Assembly (NCBI RefSeq): GCF_046630315.1
Contig: NZ_LQBD01000036.1
Location: 137,998 to 201,997 of the forward strand
Length of the DNA: 64,000 nt
Direction of reading: 5' to 3'
Origin: Brucella anthropi_A
GTDB taxonomy: Bacteria > Pseudomonadota > Alphaproteobacteria > Rhizobiales > Rhizobiaceae
The translations under genes and the position numbers were made by a program. The notes below the pieces were generated by a model. The model had not been told where the DNA came from, searched no databases, and saw only the letters and a list, made by a program, of their open reading frames with translations. How positions within the stretch are numbered: position 1 is the stretch's first letter; every line of letters begins with the position of its first letter. Shown piece by piece: positions 37,851 through 48,020 of the stretch.

Positions 37851-38510
37851 CTACTTATTAACCCATGGCTTAAGCAAATTACGTAATTTATTTATCTGAT
37901 TATTTCTAGCATCCATCAACATTTCCGAGGTAATGCTTCCAACTGATATCTCCTTTACCCAATCGGGCATATTCGGCGCGATTTCCACTGAACTAACAAC
38001 TTCATCCAGCATCGTAGCCGAAGGCACAGAATTATATTCTGTAATATTTTCATTGAGGAAGCATTCTATAACCGGCTTGGCGTTTATTTCGCAATGGATG
38101 AAAATATCGCGTAACAATTTAGCCGGAGCAGTGAAACTACGAGTACCTTCACGATTTTCCACGCAACGAGGGGCTAAAGCAAGAGTAACACCATCGACAA
38201 CAATGCCGCTGCCGGTCGGATCAACACCTCGGTGTACAACACCATTTCTAAGCTCTCTTAAATATCTTCTTATATTATCTCCAGAAGTATCCGGCGATTC
38301 AAAGGCCTCATCCAGAGCATCAGTGAAAGAAGAACCAAAAACTTCTTTCAACATATCTAGAGCTGACATAAAATTGGTGATATAAATGGAATAATGCATT
38401 CTCATTTGAAATAGATCAGCAGGCGGTCGAAAATTGTCAATCGTATCAGAAGCCCATTTCATGCATTCAAGATGCCATGAAATGGTATTCAGAAGCTCAA
38501 TATTCCGCAT
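37851..38510 (-). CDS. AT-rich orphan protein with HEPN-like RNxxxH motif
   Basis: A 219-aa protein of no family I can name. It is mostly helical and contains YLRELRNGVVHRG, with R88-N89-(3)-H93. This fits the Rx4-6H motif of HEPN-domain ribonucleases, where a polar residue usually follows the Arg. A long helix precedes it (MHYSIYITNFMSALDMLKEVF), as in HEPN bundles. The gene is clearly more AT-rich and uses more A/T-ending codons than its neighbours, which suggests transfer. No MNT nucleotidyltransferase or antitoxin partner is adjacent. HEPN assignment and any toxin or defence role are inference. Confidence 0.6.
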   Translation of the reverse strand: MRNIELLNTISWHLECMKWASDTIDNFRPPADLFQMRMHYSIYITNFMSALDMLKEVFGSSFTDALDEAFESPDTSGDNIRRYLRELRNGVVHRGVDPTGSGIVVDGVTLALAPRCVENREGTRSFTAPAKLLRDIFIHCEINAKPVIECFLNENITEYNSVPSATMLDEVVSSVEIAPNMPDWVKEISVGSITSEMLMDARNNQINKLRNLLKPWVNK

Positions 38511-38595
38511 AACCCACCTAAGTGTGTAGTAATATGAGTACGATAGGGCACACTTCAGACTGACGATCTATCCCTACGATGCTTTGGACGTCTTG

Positions 38596-39192
38596 CTACT
38601 TTCCTATGGCATTCTCCACCGCCGGCATCAGGTCGTTCTTCACCGACTCCGGCGTGAACGGCCCGACATGCTTGTAGATGATCTTACCGTCCGGGCCGAC
38701 GAGGAAGGTTTCCGGCACGCCGTAGACGCCCCATTCGATGGCTGAGCGTCCGGCACGGTCGGCGCCGACAGCGGCAAAGGGATTGCCGAGATCGCCGAGG
38801 AAGCGGCGCGCATTTTCGGGCTGGTCCTTGTAATTGAGGCCAACCACGCGGATGCGTTCGTCCTTGGCGATTTCCATCAAAAGCGGGTGTTCCTGACGGC
38901 AGGGAACGCACCACGATCCCCAGACATTCACCAGCGTCAGCTTACCCTTAAAATCCTCGCTGTCGAGGCCCGGAACAGGCGCGCCATCGCGCACCAGACC
39001 TTCGACAGGCGGCAGGTTGGTCTGCGGGGCCTGCTTGCCGATCAGCGCGGACGGTATCGTCGTATTGTCCTTGCCCGACAGAAGCTGGACCGCGAAGACC
39101 GCTGTCAGTCCGACGAAAATCGCCAGCGGCAGCAGGGCAACCCAAGTGGAGCGCTTTTTCGGCGCGACGGGCTTTTCGGTCGTTTCGGTCAT
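38596..39192 (-). CDS. ccmG: Thiol:disulfide interchange protein CcmG (DsbE/CycY)
   Basis: A 198-aa thioredoxin-fold protein anchored by one N-terminal membrane helix (about 15-38) and facing the periplasm. The active site is WCVPC (Cys95, Cys98); GVYGVPETFLVGPDG carries the cis-Pro. It reduces apocytochrome c cysteines before haem attachment. Last gene of ccmA-B-C-D-G; its ATG overlaps the ccmD stop (ATGA). Confidence 0.93.
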   Translation of the reverse strand: MTETTEKPVAPKKRSTWVALLPLAIFVGLTAVFAVQLLSGKDNTTIPSALIGKQAPQTNLPPVEGLVRDGAPVPGLDSEDFKGKLTLVNVWGSWCVPCRQEHPLLMEIAKDERIRVVGLNYKDQPENARRFLGDLGNPFAAVGADRAGRSAIEWGVYGVPETFLVGPDGKIIYKHVGPFTPESVKNDLMPAVENAIGK

Positions 39193-39359
39193 TGTACCTT
39201 ACCGGGGGATTTTGCGGAACGGCGGCGAACGCCCTGCATTTCCAACCGCTTCAGTTCGTTTTTCTGGATACGCTGATCGATCAATATCCAGCCGATGGTG
39301 ACGACAAGTGCCGCGACCGTGATGCCATAGGAGGCGAGAACAAAGCCGAAGTGATTCAT
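39189..39359 (-). CDS. ccmD: Haem exporter protein CcmD
   Basis: A 56-aa membrane protein: MNHFGFVLASYGITVAALVV, then a single helix ending in WILIDQR, then a basic tail. It overlaps ccmC (stop) and ccmG (start) by 4 nt at each end. CcmD stabilises the CcmABC complex and helps release of holo-CcmE. Identified from position, length and the N-terminal aromatic plus single-helix layout typical of the family. Confidence 0.88.
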   Translation of the reverse strand: MNHFGFVLASYGITVAALVVTIGWILIDQRIQKNELKRLEMQGVRRRSAKSPGKVQ

Positions 39360-40153
39360 AGCGCGCCCTCCTGTGCCTTGGTCTTGCGGTCGGCATTGCG
39401 TGCGGCAAGTTTCTTCATCGACGCCACGCGGCGACGCCAGATTTCATTGCGCATGGCCATCATGTGCAGCGTGAAGAACAGAAGCGAGAAGCCGATAGCC
39501 ATCACAAAAAGCGGGCGCAGCATGGATGCATCGATGGTGGGGCCGTCCATGCGGAACACCGAAGCCGGCTGGTGCAGCGTGTTCCACCAGTCGACCGAGA
39601 ATTTGATGATCGGAATATTGACGAAGCCGACCAGCGTGAGCACGGCCACGGGCTTGGCGCCTTTTGCCGGATCAGCAAAAGCCCGCGACAGCGCGATAAT
39701 GCCGAGATACATCAGGAACAACACGAAAACCGAGGTCAGCCGCGCATCCCACACCCACCATGTGCCCCACATCGGCTTGCCCCACAGCGAGCCGGTGGCA
39801 AGCGCAAGCGCGGTGAAGACAGCGCCCAGGGGCGCGGCGGCGCGGATCGACACATCGGCCAGCGGATGCCGCCAGACCAGCGTGCCCAGCGCCGAAACGG
39901 CCATGATCGAGTAGCACATCATGGAAAGCCATGCGAAAGGCACATGGATATACATGATGCGGACCGTCATGCCCTGCTGGTAATCCTCCGGCGACAGGAA
40001 GAAGACCATATAAAGACCAGCCGCCAGAAACAGCACCGAAAGCCCGGCCAGCCACGGCAAGACCTTGCCCGCAAAGGCAAGGAACCGCGTGGGATTGGCC
40101 AGGTCGAGCCAGCTCGTGGTTTTAACGGCGTCTTTGGTCATGTCTTTTTCCAT
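39356..40153 (-). CDS. ccmC: Cytochrome c biogenesis protein CcmC
   Basis: A 265-aa inner-membrane haem handling protein with six membrane segments. The tryptophan-rich WWD domain appears as GKPMWGTWWVWDARLTS, and haem-ligand His residues lie in the flanking periplasmic loops (YIHVPFAW, WRHPLADV). It loads haem onto CcmE. Met5 (40141) is an alternative start. It ends in a 4-nt overlap with ccmD and begins 54 nt after ccmB. Confidence 0.94.
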   Translation of the reverse strand: MEKDMTKDAVKTTSWLDLANPTRFLAFAGKVLPWLAGLSVLFLAAGLYMVFFLSPEDYQQGMTVRIMYIHVPFAWLSMMCYSIMAVSALGTLVWRHPLADVSIRAAAPLGAVFTALALATGSLWGKPMWGTWWVWDARLTSVFVLFLMYLGIIALSRAFADPAKGAKPVAVLTLVGFVNIPIIKFSVDWWNTLHQPASVFRMDGPTIDASMLRPLFVMAIGFSLLFFTLHMMAMRNEIWRRRVASMKKLAARNADRKTKAQEGAL

Positions 40154-40207
40154 GGCCTCTATTTACCTGCCCCCCCCGTGCCGTTCAATTGACCGTAATC
40201 AACTGCG

Positions 40208-40873
40208 TCAATCGGTCGAACTTTTGAGCGCCGCGCTCGCGGCCAGAGGTCCAAGAACGGCAAAGAACAGGGTGAGAGCGGCCAAGATGAGAAAGGGCGC
40301 CAGAAAGGGCGCATTGTCTACCGTTGCTCCATGCGAAGCTGATACACCGAAAATGAGTACCGGAATGGTGAGCGGCAGCACGATCACCGATACCAGCAAC
40401 CCGCCACGCGGCAGCGCCACGGCAAGCGCCGCCCCCACCGCGCCGATGAAGGCGATGGCTGGCGTTCCCACCAGAAGCGTCAGCGATGTCGCGCCGATTG
40501 CCGTCGCATCCATGTTCATGAACAGGCCCAGCATCGGCGATGCGACCACCAGCGGCAGCACGCTTGCCACCCAATGGGCCACGCATTTCACAAAAACCGT
40601 GAAGGCCAGCATGTGGCTCTCCGCGCCGATCAGCAGAAGATCGAGCGAGCCGTCCTCCCTGTCGGCTTGAAACAGCCGGTCGAGCCCCAGAAGCGTTGCC
40701 AGCAGCGCGCCGATCCACAACATGGCGGGGCCAATGCGCGCCAGAAGATTGAGATCAGGCCCGACGCCGAACGGCATGACGGCAATGACCGCGAGGAAGA
40801 ACAATATGCCGATCAGCGCGCCGCCACCGGCGCGGAAACTGAGGCGCAGATCGCGAAGGAAAAGCGCCAGCAT
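40208..40873 (-). CDS. ccmB: Haem exporter permease CcmB
   Basis: A 221-aa permease with six membrane segments, partner of the ATPase CcmA. The N-terminal LFLRDLRLSFRAGGGALIGILFF and the conserved LLGLDRLFQADREDGSLDLLL are typical. The start overlaps the ccmA stop as ATGA, indicating translational coupling. Confidence 0.94.
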   Translation of the reverse strand: MLALFLRDLRLSFRAGGGALIGILFFLAVIAVMPFGVGPDLNLLARIGPAMLWIGALLATLLGLDRLFQADREDGSLDLLLIGAESHMLAFTVFVKCVAHWVASVLPLVVASPMLGLFMNMDATAIGATSLTLLVGTPAIAFIGAVGAALAVALPRGGLLVSVIVLPLTIPVLIFGVSASHGATVDNAPFLAPFLILAALTLFFAVLGPLAASAALKSSTD

Positions 40874-41490
40874 CAGGCGACCTCAAGTGAATAAGCGGCC
40901 ATGTCGAGCGAGGATAAAGATTCCAGTCCCAACGGAATATGCGTTGCGGCGACGATCATGCCGCCTTCCCGCATATGTGCGCGCATGATTTCCGCAAAGC
41001 GGGCTTCGGACGCCTTGTCGAGACCGGCGGTCGGCTCGTCGACGATCCAGAGCGGGCGGTGGCTCACCAGAAGTTTTGCGATGGAAACACGCCGCTTCTG
41101 CCCCGTCGACAGGTAGCCGAATGGCAGGTGCTCCACACCGGGCAGATCGACGGCCTCCAGCGCCGCATCGATCTCCGCTTGCGCGGCGCCATTGAACTTC
41201 TGCCAGAACAGGAGGTTCTCCCGCACGCTGAGCGCGGGTTTCATCGCATTCTGGTGGCCGAGATAGTGGCAGGTGGCGCGCACCGGCAACACTGTGCCAT
41301 CCTCTCGAAGCTCAACCTTGCCCGCTTCAGGCTGAAGCAGGCCGCATATGATTCGCAGCAATGTGGATTTTCCCGAGCCGTTGGGCCCCGTCACCACCAG
41401 CGCTTCGCCCGCATCAATGGCGAAAGACAGATTGGCAAAAATCGTTTCGCCCCCGCGTTCGCCAGCCAGCTTGTCGGCTTCAAGCCGCAT
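40873..41490 (-). CDS. ccmA: Haem exporter ATPase CcmA
   Basis: A 205-aa ABC ATPase with Walker A GPNGSGKST (35-43), signature YLSTGQKRR and Walker B PLWIVDEPTAGLD. It powers release of haem-loaded CcmE together with CcmB and CcmC. ATG 41490 is chosen because AAGGAG lies 8 nt upstream; an in-frame ATG 21 nt earlier has no site. First gene of the ccm operon, divergent from acnA. Confidence 0.94.
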   Translation of the reverse strand: MRLEADKLAGERGGETIFANLSFAIDAGEALVVTGPNGSGKSTLLRIICGLLQPEAGKVELREDGTVLPVRATCHYLGHQNAMKPALSVRENLLFWQKFNGAAQAEIDAALEAVDLPGVEHLPFGYLSTGQKRRVSIAKLLVSHRPLWIVDEPTAGLDKASEARFAEIMRAHMREGGMIVAATHIPLGLESLSSLDMAAYSLEVA

Positions 41491-41801
41491 TTTCACTCCT
41501 TGGGATCGCACTCAAACCGATTGAACCGCAACTTCCAAAACACATCGCAACATTTCGCCGCAAGGGGCCGTATTCACGATATTCTGTCTGGAATCGTTTT
41601 AGAAAACTCTCTATATGAGGGCTACCACGCCAGCGGTCGGCGTGGAAACCATTTTTGGCCGATCTCAACCTGTTGCCCTTAAGGACGCAGGCATCGGGAC
41701 GGACAGCGGAAATGACTGCACCCGCACCTTGGCGCGTCCTTGAAACGCTAGCCTAGGCGTTCGTCCTGGTTTTCCGGCCAGTAGCATGAAGGACGAACGC
41801 A
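41491..41801. promoter_or_regulatory. Divergent ccmA-acnA promoter region, possible Irr-type site
   Basis: No gene is present. TTTAGAA at 41598-41604 followed by AAC and TCTCTAT matches the left half of the Rhizobiales ICE box (TTTAGAA-N3-TTCTAAA) but its right half is poor. acnA is a predicted Irr target in several Rhizobiales. TATATG at 41613 could be a -10 box. The assignment is weak. Confidence 0.35.
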
Positions 41802-44487
<2,686 letters not shown>

Positions 44488-44489
<2 letters not shown>

Positions 44490-44524
44490 AGCGCGTTTCG
44501 ATCTGACTGGATCAGATCGGCGCT
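44488..44524. repeat. Short dispersed palindromic repeat after acnA
   Basis: CGATCTGA (44499-44506) pairs with TCAGATCG (44512-44519), with outer AGCGC (44490-44494) and GCGCT (44520-44524). The motif, with GCGCGTTTCGATCTGA in the left part, is a common intergenic element in Rhizobiales. It begins inside the acnA stop codon. Confidence 0.65.
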
Positions 44525-44538
44525 GATATGAAATCGGG

Positions 44539-44570
44539 AGCCGCCGGAGAAATCCGGCGGCTTCTTTGTT
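44539..44570 (+). terminator. Terminator of acnA
   Basis: AGCCGCCGGA (44539-44548) pairs with TCCGGCGGCT (44553-44562) around a GAAA tetraloop, followed by TCTTTGTT. Confidence 0.88.
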
Positions 44571-44664
44571 CTGGATCAGGCTCTCACCGTAACGTGAATT
44601 CCTATTGATTGTCGAACTTCTTACATAATAGATGTCAGCGACAATTATTGCAGGATGAAACGAA

Positions 44665-45483
44665 GTGATACTCCACGCCCCCTTCTATGGGAGAGGTCCA
44701 TGGCTTACCGGTGCGTATCTGCCCGGCTGGCGAAGCATCTGTGCCGTTCTGGGGCTGGCTTTCACCGGCTGCATCTCCATGCAGGGGCTGGCCAAGGCAC
44801 AGGACAGCAACAGGAAAACCGCCGTTCTGGAGCTCTACACCAGCCAGGGCTGCAAGTCCTGCCCCCCGGCTGACCAGAATTTCGCGAAATATGCCGACGA
44901 TCCCAATGTTCTGGCACTGTCGTTCCACGTCAATTACTGGGATTATATGGGCTGGCGCGACACGCTTGCCACCCAGGAGAATACCGACCGGCAGAATGCC
45001 TATCGCAATTCCTTCAATGCCCGCATGATCTATACGCCACAGGCCATCATCAACGGCACGGCGGAAGTGAATGGCCGCGACAGCGGCAGCCTTCGCACAC
45101 AGGTCGGGGCCAAAACGCTGGATGTCCCGGTTTCGATCGCACAGCTCAATGACGGGCGCCTGTCCATCGACATCGGCGCCGGCGAAAAACCGAAAGCCCC
45201 GGTGCATGTGGTGCTGTTCTATTTCCGCGATTCGGTGACTATCCCGATCACGGAGGGCGAAAATGCCGGTCAGACCGTCACCTATCGCAACACGGTCCAC
45301 GACACCACTACGATCGGCATGTGGGATGGCAAGCCGCTGAAAATCGAGATCCCGGCTTCGGAGCTGAAGCGCAAGGATGTTTCGGGCTGCGCGGTGGTGC
45401 TTCAGGAAACCCGCGACGACAACACGCTCGGCCCCATCCATGGCGCGGCCATGTTCAAGCAGCCGAAACCTGTCAGTCTCTGA
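44665..45483 (+). CDS. DUF1223 thioredoxin-fold secreted protein
   Basis: A 272-aa protein (if started at GTG 44665) with a hydrophobic segment at about 24-36 and a DUF1223 domain: VLELYTSQGCKSCPPADQNF has a CxxC motif in thioredoxin-like position, followed by FHVNYWDYMGWRD and YTPQAIINGTAEVNG. Expected to be exported; some rhizobial members are annotated as thioredoxin-like. The start is uncertain: GTG 44665 has GGA about 12 nt upstream, and Met39 is in frame but would remove the signal sequence. Redox function is inferred from CxxC. Confidence 0.8.
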   Translation: MILHAPFYGRGPWLTGAYLPGWRSICAVLGLAFTGCISMQGLAKAQDSNRKTAVLELYTSQGCKSCPPADQNFAKYADDPNVLALSFHVNYWDYMGWRDTLATQENTDRQNAYRNSFNARMIYTPQAIINGTAEVNGRDSGSLRTQVGAKTLDVPVSIAQLNDGRLSIDIGAGEKPKAPVHVVLFYFRDSVTIPITEGENAGQTVTYRNTVHDTTTIGMWDGKPLKIEIPASELKRKDVSGCAVVLQETRDDNTLGPIHGAAMFKQPKPVSL

Positions 45484-45994
45484 GCGCAGGGGCGCGCAAA
45501 GAGGTGCGCATTGTGCGGTTGAACGAAAACATTTCGGGGTGATTGTCGCCGTGACGCCCGGCGAATGTTGCAAGCTGGAAAAGTTGGTTCGGTTCAGGCC
45601 GTCCTTTGGGCGGGGGGCTTGGGGTCGGACGTACCTGAACCGAACCGTCTCAGGCAACGTGTAGATGCTGAAGCCATAATCAGGCTGGAATGCGAAGCTG
45701 ACAAGGCGAAAATGTGGCCGGCAATCACCATTGCAAACAGGCATTCTCTTTTCGTGATTACTAATATAAAGCCCGCATCCCTATTTGTTGGAGGCTTTTC
45801 CGGGTGGAAACCACGGTTGAAATCCGGCATCCACAGCCTCCCCTTGAAATTGTTTCACAAAAGCATCACCCTGTTGTCATGCACCGGCTCGGTTCGCGGC
45901 ATCGTTGACGGCGAATACCGATATGGTCGCGCGCTGTTTGTTTTCGCGCCTGTCCGGCTGGGCTTGCGCTCTGCAAAAGGCTGAAAGGAAGGCA
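45484..45994. other. Gene-free stretch between DUF1223 and DUF2794 genes
   Basis: Open frames exist (for example 45565-45984) but have no ribosome site, no recognisable domains and atypical composition, so I do not call them. The stretch should contain the promoter of the DUF2794 gene. No repeat or strong hairpin was found. Confidence 0.5.
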
Positions 45995-46387
45995 ATGGAT
46001 ACGTCAAGCGCAGCGAATGAGGATTTGTCATCCCCGTCTCCCTCGTCTGCTTCGCCGAAGGTCGTTCCTCTCGACCGTGCCCGACCGGCTCCCGTCAGTT
46101 TCAACCGGCATGAACTCGGCAAGATCCTGAACATCTATGGCCGCATGGTCGCCTCCGGCGCGTGGCGTGATTATGCCATCGATCATCTGGCTGACCGCGC
46201 CGTGTTTTCCATCTTTCGCCGCGCAAGCGAGATGCCGCTTTTCCGCATCGAAAAGAATCCGAAACTGGCGCAGAAACAGGGCGCCTATTCGGTCATCGCC
46301 GCAAGCGGGCTCATCATGAAGCGCGGCCATGAGCTGGAGCGCGTGCTGCGCGTGTTCGACAAGAGCCTCAAGCTCGTGGAAAGCTGA
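45995..46387 (+). CDS. DUF2794 family protein
   Basis: A 130-aa cytoplasmic protein. After a Ser/Pro-rich start of about 30 residues comes the conserved core FNRHELGKILNIYGRMVASG, WRDYAIDHLADRAVFSIFRR, RIEKNPKLAQKQGAYSVIAA and MKRGHELERVLRVFDKSLKL. The family is nearly universal in alphaproteobacteria and of unknown function. ATG 45995 follows AAAGGAAGG. Confidence 0.88.
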   Translation: MDTSSAANEDLSSPSPSSASPKVVPLDRARPAPVSFNRHELGKILNIYGRMVASGAWRDYAIDHLADRAVFSIFRRASEMPLFRIEKNPKLAQKQGAYSVIAASGLIMKRGHELERVLRVFDKSLKLVES

Positions 46388-46406
46388 TCCTTCGTTGCAT
46401 TGTGTA

Positions 46407-46946
46407 TCATGAAAGCGGCGGTGTTCCCGGTTCCGTTGAACGCCCGCCATTGAGCGGCAATTGCATCAGCACCGTGTCCAGCCAGCGTCCGTGCTTGAAG
46501 CCCGAACCCTCGATGCGGCCGCAATGGGTAAAGCCCAGGCTTTCATGCAGCTTCACCGAACCGATATTGTGCTCGCCGTCGCCGATCACCGCCAGCAACT
46601 GGCGAAACCCCAGGGCGGAAATCCGCGCGATGAGTTCGCGCAGCAGAAGCTTGCCAATGCCCTGCCCCTTCGCGTCGGGGGCGATATAGATCGAATCCTC
46701 CGCAAGCCAGCGATAGGCTGGCCGGACGCGGAAATAGCTCGCATAGGCATAGCCGAGAATCCGACCCCCATCCTCCGCGACGAGGATCGGAAAGCCCTGC
46801 TCCGCAAATGCCGCAAAACGCTTTGCCATTTCGTCCATTGTCGGCGGCTCGATTTCATAGGAGCCGGCGCCGGTCAGCACGGCTTCCCTATAGATGGCGG
46901 TGATGGTTTGGATATCGGCAGGCTGGAAATCACGAATGACGGGCAT
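46407..46946 (-). CDS. GNAT N-acetyltransferase (phosphinothricin acetyltransferase-like)
   Basis: A 179-aa acetyl-CoA-dependent N-acetyltransferase. The acetyl-CoA loop is in IAPDAKGQGIGKLLLRELI; the N-terminal RDFQPADIQTITAIYREAVL and GSYEIEPPTMDEM, and C-terminal SVKLHESLGFTHCGRIEGSG, match the PAT/Bar/YncA subgroup. Substrate may be an amino acid analogue or methionine derivative. It converges with the DUF2794 gene, 19 nt between stops. Confidence 0.87.
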   Translation of the reverse strand: MPVIRDFQPADIQTITAIYREAVLTGAGSYEIEPPTMDEMAKRFAAFAEQGFPILVAEDGGRILGYAYASYFRVRPAYRWLAEDSIYIAPDAKGQGIGKLLLRELIARISALGFRQLLAVIGDGEHNIGSVKLHESLGFTHCGRIEGSGFKHGRWLDTVLMQLPLNGGRSTEPGTPPLS

Positions 46947-47004
46947 GGAAGGAACCGGAAAATGAGTTCAAACATTTCCAACATGCATCATGAAACGGCC
47001 GGAC

Positions 47005-47038
47005 AAAAGCAAAAAGGGCAGCGTTTCCGCTGCCCTTT
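47005..47038 (-). terminator. Terminator of the Bax-inhibitor-family gene
   Basis: AAAGGGCAGCG (47013-47023) pairs with CGCTGCCCTTT (47028-47038); on the minus strand the stem is followed by TTTTTGCTTTTG. Confidence 0.9.
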
Positions 47039-47060
47039 GTCCGGTCCGGTTCCGGCCTGA

Positions 47061-47798
47061 TTATTCACGGTTGCCCATGAATTGCAGCAGGAACATGAAC
47101 ATGTTGATGAAGTCGAGATAGAGACGCAGCGCGCCCATCACGATCTTGCGGCCCTGCGTGTCGGCAGCGTCGCCTTCATAGTACATTTCCTTGATCGACT
47201 GCGTGTCGTAGGCGGTGAGGCCCGCGAAGATCAGGACGCCGATCACCGAGATTGCGAACTGCAACGCGGTGGAGCCGAGGAAAATATTGACGACCGAAGC
47301 GAGGATGAGGCCGAAAAGACCCATCATCAGGAACGAGCCCATGGCGGACAGGTCGCGCTTGGTCGTGTAACCATAGAGCGACAGTGCGCCGAAGGATGCA
47401 GCCGTCACGAAGAAGGTGCGCACGATGCTCTGGCCCGTGAAGACGATGAAGATCGACGAGAGCGACAGGCCCACGAGCGCCGCATAGCCCCAGAAGATCG
47501 CCTGTGCCGCGCCGACGGAAAGGTTCTGGATGCGGAAGCTCAGGAAGAACACTGCCGCCAGCGGAGCGAGCATGATGACCCAGCGCAGCGGGCTTGCGAA
47601 AAGAAGCTGCTGGAAAGCCGGGTTGGACTGGGCGAGCGCGGCCGTGCCGAATGCGGCAAGGCCGGTAACGGCCAGGCCGATAGCCATCATGTTATAGACG
47701 CCAAGCATATAGCTGCGCAGGCCCTGGTCGATGCCTGCATCGGCGCGAGCGCCGCCTACCGGCCTCTGCTGCGCCTGAATATTGCGAAAGTCAGCCAT
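47061..47798 (-). CDS. Bax inhibitor-1 / YccA-YbhL family membrane protein
   Basis: A 245-aa inner-membrane protein with seven hydrophobic segments. DQGLRSYMLGVYNMMAIGLAVTG at the start and the conserved YDTQSIKEMYYEGD and ALRLYLDFINMFMFLLQFMG at the end define the BI-1 family (TMBIM), whose bacterial members form pH-sensitive calcium leak channels or modulate FtsH (YccA). Single-gene unit. Confidence 0.92.
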   Translation of the reverse strand: MADFRNIQAQQRPVGGARADAGIDQGLRSYMLGVYNMMAIGLAVTGLAAFGTAALAQSNPAFQQLLFASPLRWVIMLAPLAAVFFLSFRIQNLSVGAAQAIFWGYAALVGLSLSSIFIVFTGQSIVRTFFVTAASFGALSLYGYTTKRDLSAMGSFLMMGLFGLILASVVNIFLGSTALQFAISVIGVLIFAGLTAYDTQSIKEMYYEGDAADTQGRKIVMGALRLYLDFINMFMFLLQFMGNRE

Positions 47799-48020
47799 GA
47801 CTTAAATCCTTTTGCCATGTCCCGTCCGGTGTCGGGGCGGTCAAAAGGCCGATCCGCCGCCAGGCGCCGCTGGCGGGACCCCAGCATGCCTGCCTGACAT
47901 TATGGGGATTTCAACCCTCCCGTACAAGTACCACCTGTAAAAAAACGTGATGCCCGCAATGGCCTTCCGAAACGCATTCCCCATGCGATCCAAAGGGTTA
48001 AGCCTTACATTACAAAAGTT

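Noticed and set aside
45565..45984. Possible 139-codon gene between DUF1223 and DUF2794
   Set aside because: No ribosome site, no family pattern, atypical amino acid composition.
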